This document shows, one piece after another, positions 47,837 through 58,876 of a stretch of 64,000 nucleotides of DNA. The notes beneath the pieces are model-generated. The model saw only the letters and a list, made by a program, of their open reading frames with translations, did not search any database and was not told the origin of the DNA. Source of the stretch: Locusta migratoria (Eukaryota; Arthropoda; Insecta; Orthoptera; Acrididae). The stretch's first letter is position 1, and every line of letters starts with the position of its first letter. Made by a program: the position numbers and the translations under genes. The stretch lies in NCBI GenBank assembly GCA_026315105.1, contig CM048755.1, positions 753,815,301-753,879,300 of the forward strand, in the 5' to 3' direction.

Positions 47837-50187
47837 TAGTGATGTGGACCGGGAATATTCCCAGTGGGAAAGAACTTATAAAATGGGATTATTTCTTTGG
47901 TCCGGGAAGATTGCAAAAAATTGGGAATTTATGAAAGTTTTGAGATTGTAAAAGTTTTAACAATTATTAATAGATAACGAACCTTAAAATTAGGTTAAGT
48001 AAATTCATAAATTTTAATCCAATTTATCTTTTTCTGCATCAGTTTCCTTGCTAATTCCATGCAGAACATCATTAAAGTCTCGTGGAAAAAATAATTTAAA
48101 ATATTCGCTAGGGCTACATTATTTAGGCAAGTTGAGACCCACATTTCTATGAATGAAACCTAAACTTACAAAATATTTCTCTAGAGGCGTAATCTCAACT
48201 TGCCGTCGTCTGTAGTATTTTTTAATTTTTCCAAACAAATGATTAGAGGTGTTTCACTTTCAGAATTCAAAGAGTCGTTAATTCCTGCGATGAATTATGA
48301 TTTATAAAAAAATATTTTTTATAATATTGCTATCAATTTGTTTTAGAATTTTTAATTAAGGGTTTACAGTGTTATGTGTTAATAAAATCTCGTATTTTCA
48401 AGTAAATCGAAAATCTCGGCCGATTTATTTGCATAATTTTTCCCCGAAATGCCATTTTCATTGACTGATGTTTACAAATTTCGTACCAGTTTAAAAACTT
48501 TATAGCGTAAACTATCACTACCATCGTCAGAAAAATTAAATAAACAAACCTCCCTGTGTATTTTAGTATTTAATAGATACTCACTAGATTGCATATCAAT
48601 ATTATAAGTTAGGTTTTTCTAAAGGTTGATTATTTCGAGGCTGGCAGTTCTAGGAAACAGAATCATAAATTTCGATGCTTGGTAGTTCTAGGGCTAACTC
48701 TTTGATATTTAAAATATTGAAAACCGAAAGATATGTTTATTCAAAAAAAAAAAAAAAAAAAGGAGGTTAAGTCCAGATCCATATAAATCTAACCCTATCC
48801 AAATATGTTATTTATATTTTAAAATAGGAAGGTTCATAGCTCCAATATCTCTGAAGTTGCCTGGGCAGACCGGATGGAGCAGCCACATTTTTTGTTTGGA
48901 GCTTGCAGTCGAACAAAGTGACATCCAAACATTCGCCATCAATGAAAAGGCTGATCTAGATCCATCCATTAAAAGGAAACTACTAGAACAGAAAAAAAAC
49001 TATAAATCTACTTAAACCAACTGTTGATCTTATCACGCCCATCGATTAAAATGACCCACAAATACATAGAGTGGTGAGGACGTTAAACTACAGAAAAGTA
49101 TGAAGGAAAACTTACCATAATCACCCATGCATAAATCCCAAGAAACGACAGTGCTGAAGTTCATCGAGAGAAAAAGCTTTGGCATTGGACCAATCCATTT
49201 CACAGCATTTATGCTGGACCCTAAAATGCAGGGAAGGATACTTGTCCCTACGGAATTACTAGACGCCATAGGTTTTGTGATTGTGCTCAGTACATGGGTT
49301 AGGATGTCATAAAAGTAAGAGTGAGTTTAGCTGACTACAGACACAAGGAAGGCTTATTTTTAAGAAAGTTTATTTGGGAAGGAATGGACGATAAAGAAAA
49401 CATTATAAGTTTTCTGTCATGGTGGATGGGGTTGAGAGGTACTTGCGACTTCGCAGATGTAGCCATAAGAATATTGGGGGCACCAGTAACTTCAGCTGCC
49501 ACAGAGCTTACATTTAGTATGTTTTCTTGGTTGAATTTCTTCTGAGCAAACAGCAAAACTAACATTTATTTCGTACAACTGGAAACTTATGAATGCTCCA
49601 CCTCCAGAAGAGAACTTGAAAGAAACAGGAACGCAAGCAGAAGCCAACCCAGAGGAAGAAGTCCTTGAGACTGAAGAAGATTAAGAGATTGTAATGACGA
49701 TGGTGACTTTTTTGGAGTTGGAAATGTATAAGAGAGTGAAAATTGAGTAGTGGACTTGAAAAAAAGATTGAATATGAAAAGTTTCTGTATTAAACCTTTT
49801 TGCCTTTTAGTAGTTTGATTTTTATAACCTTTTGCATTCTGGCTATTTTTCTGCACTTTTTGTTCAATTATAATATTGTTTCAACATATATGAGAGTTCG
49901 TGTTTGTTTTAATAACAATTACCACATTGACATATTAATTTGAGCAATTTCGTATTTTAAATTATAAATTACCAAGAAATTAATTACAATTTTTCTTACA
50001 ATATATTTCAGTGTTTGTGTTTGATTTAACCGTATAATATTACTGCCTGAAACCTGTTAAGTTTTATTGAGATATCTGGCTAATTAATCATAAATTCCTA
50101 GGAATTTATGAATTTTGGGAATATTGCCGGAAATATTCCCAGGGAATATTTCCTCTATTTTAAATTCCTGGGAATTTCACAACAGTA
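47837..50187 (+). mobile_element. hAT DNA transposon, complete ends, inactive
   Basis: 2,351 bp bounded by TAGTGATGTGGA (left) and the reverse complement of TACTGTTGTGAA (right), a hAT-style terminal repeat with 9 of 12 matches, and by exact 8-bp direct repeats. Subterminal GGGAATATTCCC-type palindromes cluster at both ends (47850-47930 and 50095-50180), a usual feature of transposase binding regions. The transposase remains are at 48860-49684. Confidence 0.9.
48860..49684 (+). pseudogene. hAT transposase remnant
   Basis: hAT transposases cut and paste with an RNase H-like fold and dimerise through a C-terminal domain. Seen in order: EQSDIQTFAINEKADLDPSI (about 48915), IGPIHFTAFMLDPKMQGRIL (49186-49245, the conserved PIHxxAxxLDP block), a WW-containing helix (49420), ILGAPVTSAATELTFSMFSW (49470-49530, the dimerisation block) and an acidic tail ending EEEVLETEED (to 49684). 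Stops and frame changes near 49115, 49308 and 49540 break it. The N-terminal BED-type zinc finger was not found. The A18 run at 48743-48760 precedes it. Confidence 0.82.
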
Positions 50188-50195
50188 AGCTTGAC
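50188..50195 (+). repeat. hAT target duplication, right
   Basis: AGCTTGAC, exact copy of 47829-47836. Confidence 0.93.
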
Positions 50196-51437
50196 AGATG
50201 ATGCTCAAAAGAGATTTAAAATTAGCGAATATCATTGCAACAGGAATGGCAGCTATAGATAAACTTACGTCGGTTAGTGACCACACCTACGAACGGAAGA
50301 GAAATGAAGGGAAGGAGTAATCTGTAATCAAAGGATAACCTGCACAATACATCCACGGGCGGCAGTAACTCCTCGTGGAAGGAATAGGCCTACCAACATA
50401 GAACGCTTGCTCCTCGGGCAAGGCAACGGAGTAACAAACGGCCACTTGGCAAATAAATATCCCAGACGCACTTAGCAAAGCAAGCAATAGTAAGTTTAAA
50501 TATATTAAAGAGGATTAGTACAGACCCGTCGGGAACGGAAATGCAAATTTCATGATCAATAACACGTATGATACACGGACATTAGACCAACGTAATAGCT
50601 GGGGTTCGATTACGAGGACTAGTGAAACCGACGAACACTCACATATCAAATCAAGTCATCGAGGGAAAGATGGAACAAAGCAGAACACTCGACACCAACA
50701 ACAGAATCGTATCATTAACCGGCTGCAGGGAAACAGTACCCGCACCTCACACTAAGTGTCGGAATGCACACAACAAGATAGTAAAAATGCTCGGTCATCG
50801 ACGCCACAACTCGACGTACTGCACTGCACTAACTGGGTCTTTCGATGATAACTAGTCGGATGTCACTATGATAGGACAAAAAGAAGAAAGAGATGTACGC
50901 TCGGAGTAATACCAGAACGGGCGCACCGCAACCCGACTGTTTTCAAAGCGAGCTGCTCGTGGTAACCTGCACCGGCCCGCGTACAAACGTAAACACGGCC
51001 GCCGGAACAACGAACGCTCCCCCGTGGGTGACTCCAGACCCACAACTGTGCGCACGCGCCTCCAGATGTACGCCGACAACAGACGAGGGAATCTAGCCAC
51101 GCCACCCGTGCTCAAGTGACTGGTAACTGGCGCCAGTACAAGAAAATACAGCCACCACGGCTCATGTTAGTACAACAACTGTACCAAATTTCAGAAATAT
51201 GGGGTTAATAGAAAAGGCATAGGAAGTTAGAATAGACACAATTCAGCACTCGTAATCCACTCGGATTTACGAGATATTCATTTGAAAAATTTATTTAATA
51301 TTTGTTTCAGCACGTACTATAAACGTACAAAGTAGCTGATTTTTCTTCTTAGAGATGCTAGTAGTTTTGTACAATAAAAGAAGGCTGCCGTTACATCGTA
51401 CGTCGCCAATAAGCAGGTTCCTCTGTGTCGGCAGCGC

Positions 51438-51479
<42 letters not shown>

Positions 51480-52330
51480 GTTTTATCACCTTGGTTGCAA
51501 CGTATCAAGAACATAGTTCCTTAGATTGTCCACGGATGTTAATAGACCCACAAAAAGATGCAAACAACCACGGCGACGGAGTGGATAAGACCGCCGACCA
51601 ATTCCAGCCATAACACTAGGAAGGAAGGAAGTAAACTGTGTTGTGTAGCTCTGCCATGTCCATAAGGCTAGTGCAGACTGGTGGTCGTAGAAGGCAATAA
51701 AATGGCTCTACGGTGCAGGGATGACATCTTCCGACGTATAGTGCAACCATATTAGCCCAGTCAAAGAAGGAAAACTAGGGGAAAAAATTCGTGTAGTCGC
51801 AAGTTTTTGTACAGTGGTAGAGGAGAGTGTCATGCACAACATACTAAAAAGCCTGACATGTGGGATGTGAGCGTTGGGGTGGGGTGTGTTTAGAGGTCAC
51901 TTTCACATTTTTCTTAAATTACACGAAAACCATGGCTTCTAGTGAAAATAATTCACAGTACAAAATTAAAGTACGTTAAATTTCCTACAGAAAAGCTTCT
52001 ATTCATTTTTTATCTAGGACTAATAATTTTCTCATTACAAGGGGTGAATAAATGGCAATTTTTGAAAACAATCTTTAATGTTTATTGTTAAATGAAGTGG
52101 ATTAAGGCCAAGTATAGCGAATACGTCATTTAAGTACAGTAGAACAGTACTGAGGGATAAATGTTGTTCTGAGGATGTGCCAGGTGGCAGCGGGAGAGGG
52201 TGGGGATTTGGGGGGGGGGGGGATAGAAGATGAGGGAAAGCATGACGCTGGATTGATGTCAAGCACTTTCCTTATTTGTGCTTCCCAAAAACGAGGAGCG
52301 AGCTAGTGAGTCCCCACTCCATCTACCCCA
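50196..52330. other. No gene recognised; CpG-rich block at 50.88-51.11 kb
   Basis: The block 50880-51110 is GC-rich and keeps many CpGs, unlike the rest. It could be a promoter-like region or part of an unrecognised LTR element. Open frames on both strands there look like composition effects. A (CA)n array lies at 51441-51477 and a G-run at 52211-52222. Confidence 0.45.
51441..51477. repeat. (AC)n microsatellite
   Basis: About 18 AC units. Confidence 0.95.
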
Positions 52331-52369
52331 TTAGATCACAGAAGGAACTACAGTGTGTTTCACCAAGTT

Positions 52370-53150
52370 ATACCGACACTTCCACAGCACATCTCGTAAA
52401 TAACTGGTGACGCAGTATGCGACAGCATGTGGTATAGGTGATATGAATGATCGTGGGCGAATGGCAGCAATGAGGGCATGGAATATAGATGCCAACTTCT
52501 TTTGAATTTTCTGTTTTGCCCTTTTTTTTCCGCCGATATGCCGTCCATGAAGACTTGGAGTGAAAGATGTACCATTTCCTCAGCTTCACTATAGAATTTT
52601 GTCACAGGGTGGAAAAACAGAACTATCATACGCCATTGATTGAACATCATCTAAAATTATAGTGGCAGCTGCCTTTACAATTCTTTCTCATTCTGCTTGT
52701 TCATCTTTGCACTTCGGGGAATATCAAGTCATTTATAATTTTTTCGTCTGAGCTATGAAAGTACACAACAGTTTCCCTGGTGCGAATTGTACTAAAAGCA
52801 ATAGTGTCCCAACACTTTTCTCTCAATCTCTCGTTAACTGTCTTTATATGAGGCAATGTTCCAGAATCTTGCTCCAACAACTCGTCTAAGATGAACTGAC
52901 AGTCATCATTCCCCTCAATGTAGTTGAATGTTTCCTCCTCTGACAAATTGATTTCTTCATCATCAGAGTGTCCACTCTCTAAATTTAGGCACTGAGCCTA
53001 TAGAGAATCTTTGATATAAATCCTCGTGATACCTTTCATCTGTAGCATGTAGTCACTAACAGAACGCCGCGGTGGAGTAGCCGAGCGGTCTAAAGCACCT
53101 CGCTGCGGAGCGCGCGGTTGCTCGCCGTGGAGGTTCGAGTCCTCCCTGTG

Positions 53151-53206
<56 letters not shown>

Positions 53207-53794
53207 GTAGGTTAGTTTACCTAGGTTTAAGTAGTTAGTAAGCTACGGACTGATGAGCACGCAGTTTGGTCCCATCGATTTACAGACACTTGAACATTTT
53301 CACTAACAGAACATATACGTCTTTGGATTGCATATCCCCATTCATCCGTCCTCTCCTGTGCACGAACTATAATTGTATTATCGTAAGTGAAGGATCGAAC
53401 ACTGTAAACCTTTCACCGCCTTTTTAACAAGAAATTCATCATCAGTTGTCTCTGCACAAAACAGGCAGTTAGTTTTAAAATGAAATTTCGCTTCAGCTGA
53501 ACGCAACCGTTTGACTCCAGTCGACATTGAAGGCTGTTCCTCTAAAAGAGATTCTCTTAAAAATCTTTTAATTGAGTCACCTCTGTTGTACTCTTTCCTG
53601 CAAGATGCATGAACACCACCACCACTTGTTTTGTTCCTGAAACCTTCAGCTTTCCCATCTTTTCTCAAGTAAGTGGAATTTAGCAATACACGTATTTCTT
53701 TCCCACCAACATTGCACAGGTCACCGACAACATCACACTCGCAGATCAAACACTTTTCCGCCATTGTGGCAAGTGTTGCAAATCTTCTCCACAT
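52370..53794 (-). pseudogene. Gene of an uncharacterised invertebrate family (RPRSFISP)
   Basis: Minus strand. It starts at the ATG of MAEKCLICECDVVG (near 53764; the frame is open to 53794). Cys pairs CLIC and CLFCAE (53450) suggest a zinc-binding start. After a frameshift near 53390 the trace continues RTDEWGYAIQRRICSVSDYM (53345 on, across the SINE), ESGHSDDEEINL, then NDDCQFILDELLEQ to ETVVYFHSSDEKIIND (52946-52701), and FHALIAAIRPRSFISPI (near 52470). I recall this order as a multi-copy, uncharacterised protein family of invertebrates. It is broken by several frame changes and a SINE at 53066-53299. Whether it is mobile or a host gene copy is unknown. Confidence 0.6.
53066..53299 (+). 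mobile_element. tRNA-derived SINE with an internal (GT)n expansion
   Basis: The head GCCGCGGTGGAGTAGCCGAG with A-box-like AGCCGAGCGGTCTAAAGC and B box GGTTCGAGTCC (53132-53142) still looks like a Leu/Ser-type tRNA. A (GT)n run of about 26 units (53153-53204) sits between head and body. The end is GACACTTGAACATTT. The exact 13-bp target duplication TCACTAACAGAAC lies at 53053-53065 and 53300-53312. The head differs from the other copies, so it is a subfamily. It is not a tRNA gene: no CCA-end stem closes and the body follows directly. Confidence 0.9.
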
Positions 53795-54019
53795 TTGTGT
53801 GTATTACTGACTTTAGTTGCTTGACAGTCGGGACAGTAAAGCTAATTACTTGGCGTACAGCTTGGTAGACGTACCTGTACTGTTTCTTTTGTGTCTCGTT
53901 TTCGCCGGTTGTCTTTGGTGTCGGTGGCCGAGTAGAGAGAGACCGACACAGGGAAATAGGATGCACGCGTGTGCGGGTACAGAGTATGAGGTGACCAGCC
54001 AGTGGGACAGCAGAAACTA

Positions 54020-54329
54020 GAAACACTAAGCTAGATTAGAACAAGAGATATATTTCGAAGAAACGTTATAATACTTAACTTTTACAAAGTTCATGACTGC
54101 CAACTAAGTGTACTTCTGAGACATAGGTTAACTACGTAGATGCCTGCCTACTGATGAGTCCGTTTCAGTGCCTGTCCTAATCCCAAGTGAACGATGCAGT
54201 TAAGTGGTGGCCACGAGCGGGATTGCAGCAGAGGGCGCTCGTGGCTGACGTAAGAACGCCGCGCCCTGCGTGCATGGCGGCGCGCGGCGAAAGTACATGG
54301 CGCGCACTTCAGACTTGTACGACACCACA
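54020..54329 (-). mobile_element. 3' LTR of a Ty3/Gypsy-like element (distal end unplaced)
   Basis: On the minus strand a purine run GCGGGGAGGGA (54340-54330) is followed at once by TGTGGTGTCG (54329), the expected polypurine tract and TG start of a 3' LTR. The pol frame before it reads into the LTR and stops at VVQV-stop (54309), common in such elements. The CA end and target duplication could not be identified, so the left limit is a guess. No matching 5' LTR is in this window. Confidence 0.55.
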
Positions 54330-54915
54330 TCCCTCCCCGCTAAACCGCCGCGCCGTCTTGGCGTAGGGCTGAGGGCCACGGCGACGGCACTGGGAGGAGG
54401 GCCTGGGCGGGGGCGTTACTGGTGGTACGGGCATCGTAGCTGAGGCTGGGATCGAGACGCCGTCCGCGCCCCGGTATCCTCCTTGCGATCCCCCGGAAAA
54501 CCCACCAAAACGAGGGGAAGGGCGCACACCTCCGCCCAGAGAGAGCAGGTCATCCTCTGAGGTGCATGGCCCAGACAAGGAGGGCACGCACGGTCCCGGA
54601 GTTCCTCTCGGTGCCGCTGTCATCTGCGGCGGCGACGGAGGTGGGGTCGACCGCATCGGAGGCGGGTCCACCTCCATGGGGATGATCTCGTAATCCGGGG
54701 ACGCTGGCCCGGCGGCGAGCGATGTGGCTGTGCTCCCTGGCGGTGAACTGGGTCTGGAATCAAGAAACCAGAGACAGGATCGCGCGGCCTGTGCAGGCGA
54801 AACTGGTTTGCGTGACGCCGCAGCTCCGACCCTGTGGAAGAACGTACAACATACATATTGCGACCGAGCACGCGCTGTATGGTGCCTGGCAACCATGTCT
54901 TCTTCATACCAGCAA
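54309..54915 (-). pseudogene. C-terminal tail of Gypsy-like integrase/pol
   Basis: MFAGMKKTWLPGTIQRVLGR, then MYVVRSSTGSELRRHANQFR (54919-54790), is the small beta-barrel after the integrase core of many Ty3/Gypsy elements (pattern WxPGxI...Y.V....G....RHxxQ.R). A Pro-rich tail follows in a second frame (SPPGSTATSLAAGPASPDYE, then PMEVDPPPM) and ends in GEGCGVVQV-stop. One frameshift lies between the two, near 54760. Everything upstream (gag, protease, RT, integrase core) is missing: the sequence joins RTE copy D instead. Confidence 0.7.
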
Positions 54916-57094
54916 ACACCCTGTCTTACTCCCTTCCCAACTGATGCTTCCCTTTCATGCCCTTCGAGTCTAATAACTGCGGTCTGGCTTTTGTACAAGT
55001 TGTAAATAACTCTCCTTTCCCTGTATTTTACCCCTGCTGACTTCAGAATTTGAAAGAGTGTAGTCCAGTCAACATTGTCAAATGCTTTCTCCAAATCTAC
55101 AAAAGCTAAAAATGTAGGTTTGCCTTTCCTTAATCTATCTTCTAAGATAAGACGAAAGGTAAGTATTGCCTCCCGGGTTCCTACGTTCCTCCTGAATCCA
55201 AACTGATCTTCCCCGAGGTCAGCTTCTACCAGCTTTTCCATTCTCCTGTAGATAATTCGTGTTAAAATTTTGCAACCATGACTTATCAAACTGATGGTTC
55301 TGTAATTTTCACACCTGTCTGCGCCTGATTTCTTTGGAATGGAGATTATTACATTTTTCTTGAAGTCTGAGGGTATTTCGCCTGTCTCATACATCCTACA
55401 CACCAGTTCAAATAGTTTTGTCATGGCTGGTTCTCCCAGAGACTTTAGTAGCTCTGAGGGTATGTCATCTACTCCTGGGGCCTTGATCCGACCTAGGTCT
55501 TTCAGGGGTCTGTCAAATTCATCTCTCAGTACAGTATCTCCTTTTTCATCTTGATCTACTTCCTCTTCCCTTCCTACAACATCGTCTCTAAGTTCATTTC
55601 CTTTGTAGAGCTGCTCTATGTATTCTTTTCACCTTTCAGCTTTCCCTTCTTTGCTGAGAAGTGGTTTCCCATCTGAGTTCTTGATATTCGTAGAATTACT
55701 TTTCTTGTCCCCAAATGTGTCTTTTATTTTTCTGTAGGCGGTATCTACTTTCCCCCTTCTTATACATTCTTCTACATATTTGCATTTGGCTTCTAGCCAC
55801 TCCTGCTTAGCCATTTTGCATTTCCTGTCAATCTCATTTTTTAGTCGTCTGTACTCCATTTTGCCTGTTTCATTTACTGCATTTTTATATTTTCTCCTTT
55901 CATCAATTAAATTTAGTATTTCCTGTGTTATCCAAGGATTTTTTGTAGGTCTTGCCTTTCTACCTATTTTGTCCTCTGCTGCCTTCACTATTTCATCTCT
56001 CAATGCTACCCATTCCTCTTCTACTGTTTTATTCCCCCCTGTTTCTGTCAATTGTTGCCTAAAGCTCCCTCTGAAATTCACCAGAACTTCACGTTCCTTC
56101 AATTTATCTAGGTCCCATCTCCTTATTTTCCTACCTTTCTGCAGTTTTTTCAGTTTCAGCCTACAGTTCATGACTAACAAGTTATGGTCAGAGTCTATAT
56201 CTGCCCCTGGGTATGTCTTGCAGTTTATAACCTGGTTCCGGAATCTATGTTTTACCATTATAAAATCTGATACCTTCCGGTGTCTCCTGGTCTCTTCCAC
56301 GTATACAACCTTCTTTTTTGATTCTTAAACCAGGTGTTTGTTACAATTAAATCATGTTCCGTGCAAAATTCTACCAGGCGATTTCCTCTTTCATTCCTTC
56401 TTCCCAGTCCATATTCACCTACTATTTTTCCTTCTCTTCCTTTTCCTACTACCGAATTCCAGTCTCCCATCACAATTAAGTTTTCCTCTCCCTTAACTGT
56501 CTGAATAATTTCCTTTAGCTCCTCATATATTTCTTCGATCTCCTCATCATCGGCAGAGCTAGTTGGCATATAAACCTGTACTACTGTTGTCGGTGTTGGC
56601 TTCGTATCTATCTTGACAATGATAATGCGATCACTGTGCTGCATATAGTAGTTTACCCGCATTCCTATTTTCTTATTCATTATGAGTCCTACTCCTGTGA
56701 TACCCCCAACTGCTTTTGTATTTATAATCCTGTACTCACCTGACCAGAAATCCTGTTCATCCTGCCACCGAACTTCACTAATCCCCACTATATCCAACTT
56801 CAACCTATCCATTTCCCTTTTTAAATTTTCTAATTTTCCTACCCGATTAAGGGATCTAACATTCCACGCTCCGATCCGTAGAATGCCAGTATTGTCTTTC
56901 CTGATGATCACATCCTCCTGAGTAGTCCCCGCCCGGAGATCCGAATGGGGGACTATTTTACCTCCGGAATATTTTACCCGAGAGGATGCCATCATCATAT
57001 GATCATACAGTAGAGCTGCATGTCCTCGGGAAAGGTAACGGCTGTAGTTTCCCCTTGCTTTCAGCCGTTCGCAGTAGCTGTGTGGCAAATCCAC
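54916..57094 (-). pseudogene. RTE polyprotein remnant, copy D
   Basis: Endonuclease frame from 57094 (GTG; first ATG run near 57000) with GAWNVRSLNR, ISEVRWQ and VMGDWNSVVG. A 4-base deletion near 56275 (GRYQ-IL in place of GRYQIDFIM) shifts frame. The next frame carries DSDHNLLV (56185) and the linker until TGG became TGA in AERWKE (55629). Reverse transcriptase continues in that frame: APGVDDIPSELL, PKKSGADR (55320), QFGFRR (55205), VDLEKAFDNVDW (55090), ending at VRQG. Confidence 0.88.
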
Positions 57095-57228
57095 ATTAGC
57101 TGATGTTACAAGGCCAGCTCAGTCAATCATCCAGACTGTTGCCCCTGTAACTACTGAAAAGGCTGCTGCCCCTCTTCAGGAACCACACGTTTGTCTGGCC
57201 TCTCCACAGATTCCCCTCCGCTGTGGTG
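54916..57228 (-). mobile_element. RTE LINE copy D, truncated at both ends
   Basis: Minus strand, matching copy A from leader position about 3865 (57228) through the endonuclease and reverse transcriptase to the VRQG residues just before the catalytic FADD box. The 3' part is replaced by Gypsy sequence at 54915. LINEs normally lose 5', not 3' ends, so this 3' loss points to a later deletion or recombination. Confidence 0.88.
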
Positions 57229-57315
57229 TCTATGTCTTACCATTATAAAATCTATCTGGTACCTCCCAGTGACTCCTGGTCTCTTCAACGTATACAACTT
57301 TCTTTCATGATTCTT

Positions 57316-57511
57316 ATGTTTTAGTGTTTGTATAGCTTATGGGACTTAACTACGGGGTCATCAGTCCCTAAACTTACAAACTACTTATCAACTACCTTAT
57401 ACTAAAGACGGCACAAATATCCATGCCCGAAGGGGGATTCGAAACCACGGCCGTAGTGGCCGTGCAGACCGTGACTGGAGCGCCTCAGTCTCCACGGCCA
57501 CTGCGGCCGGC
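57316..57511 (-). mobile_element. tRNA-derived SINE, family 1, inside RTE copy E
   Basis: Antisense copy with head GCCGGCCGCAGTGGCCGTGG (57510 downward), mutated B box GGTTTCGAATCC, body GGGACTGATGACC, and an AAACACTAAAACAT end. The exact 11-bp target duplication TCATGATTCTT lies at 57305-57315 and 57512-57522. Confidence 0.93.
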
Positions 57512-58453
57512 TCATGATTCTTGAAACAAGTCTTTATTATGATTAAACTATGTTTTGTACAAAATTCTGCCAGGCGGCTTCCTCTTTCATAACTTTTACC
57601 CAGTCGATATTCACTTACTATTTTTCCTTCCCTTCCTTTTCCTACTACCGAATTCCAGTCCCCCATCACTTTTAAGTTCTCCTCTCCCTTAACTGTCTGA
57701 ATAATTTTCTTAATCTCCTCATACATGTCTTCGATCTCCTCGTCGTCAGCAGAGCTAGTGGACATATTAACTTGTACTACTGTGGTGGGTGTTTACTTTG
57801 TATCTATCTTGATTACGATAATGCGATCACTGTGCTGCCCATAGTAGTTTACCCGCATTCCTATTTTCTTATTCATTATTAGACCTACTCCTGAAATACC
57901 CCAAACTGATTCTGTATTCATAATCCTGTACTCGTTGACCAGAAATCCTGTTCCTGTTTCCATCGAACTTCACTGATTCCTACTATATATAGCTTCAACC
58001 TATCTATTTCCCTTTTTAAATTCTCTAACCTCACTACCAGATTAAGGGATCTAACATTCCACGCTGCGATCCGTAGAATGCCAGTGTTGTCTTCCTGGTA
58101 ATCACATCCTCCTGAGTAGTCCCCGCCCGGAGATCCGAATGGGGGACTATTTTACCCCCGGAATATTTTAACCGAGAGGATGCCATCATTTATTCATACA
58201 GCAGAGCTGCATGTCCTCGGAAAAAGTAACTGCTGTAGTTTCCCTCTTGCTTTCAGCCGTTCGCAGTAACGTATGGCAAAGCCACATTAGGTGACGTTAC
58301 GAGGTCGATCATCCACACTGTTGCCCCTGCAACTACTGAAAAGGCCGCTGCCCCTCTTCAGGAACACGCGTTTGTTTGGCCTCTCCACAGATACCCCTAC
58401 GCTGTGGTTGCACCTACGGTACAGCTATCTGTATCGTCGAGGCACGCAAGCCA

Positions 58454-58588
58454 TTTCACCCAAAGGCAAGGCCTCCCAGCAGCCCGTGCTACGTCACACT
58501 GACCAGGCCGCGGCCGCCAGCCGGTGGGGCACGCCCCCTGCCAGTCATTCTGCTGGGAGGCCTTGTCTCTAGGTGTTGTTGTCGTCTC
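58454..58588. repeat. Insertion in RTE leader with 16-bp inverted repeat
   Basis: CAAGGCCTCCCAGCAG (58467-58482) is the perfect reverse complement of CTGCTGGGAGGCCTTG (58550-58565). The enclosed 67 bases are GC-rich (GGCCGCGGCCGCC at 58506-58518). It interrupts the leader of copy E, between CACGCAAGCCA and CACCTCGGCAATGTCTG, which are adjacent in copies A and F. Confidence 0.7.
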
Positions 58589-58876
58589 ACCTCGGCAATG
58601 TCTGGGGTTGGAAACTCTTTCTTATCGATTTCAAATTCTCAATTTTTTCCCAGAGCCGAACCGACACTACCATATATTTCTTTGAAGTCTTGTGCGCTGC
58701 TAAGATGCCCAATCCATCTAGTTAGTGTGATGCGTTTCAAACTCCTGACTCGAACATCGGGCATCATTTAATATTTGCCTACGCTTTGGCTGCCCAAAGA
58801 AATTACGTACCATTTCCATTGTTCCTAGTGTATTCCTGATAATTGGTATGTTGCATGTGTCGGTGACTACCAAATT

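Larger units (their letters stand above)
57229..58612 (-). mobile_element. RTE LINE copy E, 5' part only
   Basis: Minus strand from a 5' terminus near 58612 (CCAACCCCAGACATTGCCGAG, close to the copy A start) through the leader and endonuclease to about the IDFIMVRHR residues at 57229, where copy D begins. A 130-base insertion lies in the leader (about 58454-58588) and a SINE interrupts it at 57316-57511. The endonuclease retains MSTSSADDEEIEDMYEE and VMGDWNSVVGKG (57765-57630) but frameshifts and stops disable it. Confidence 0.82.

Noticed and set aside
50852..51115. Arg-rich open frames in the CpG-rich block
   Set aside because: Open on both strands because of base composition. No domain, no start context.
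53066..53150. Possible tRNA-Leu/Ser gene with A and B boxes
   Set aside because: It is the head of a SINE: the SINE body and tail follow, a 13-bp target duplication surrounds it, and no closed acceptor stem can be drawn.
54309..55424. 371-codon frame as a novel fusion gene
   Set aside because: It joins two broken elements, and part of the Gypsy stretch is read in the wrong frame. Kept only as a junction finding.
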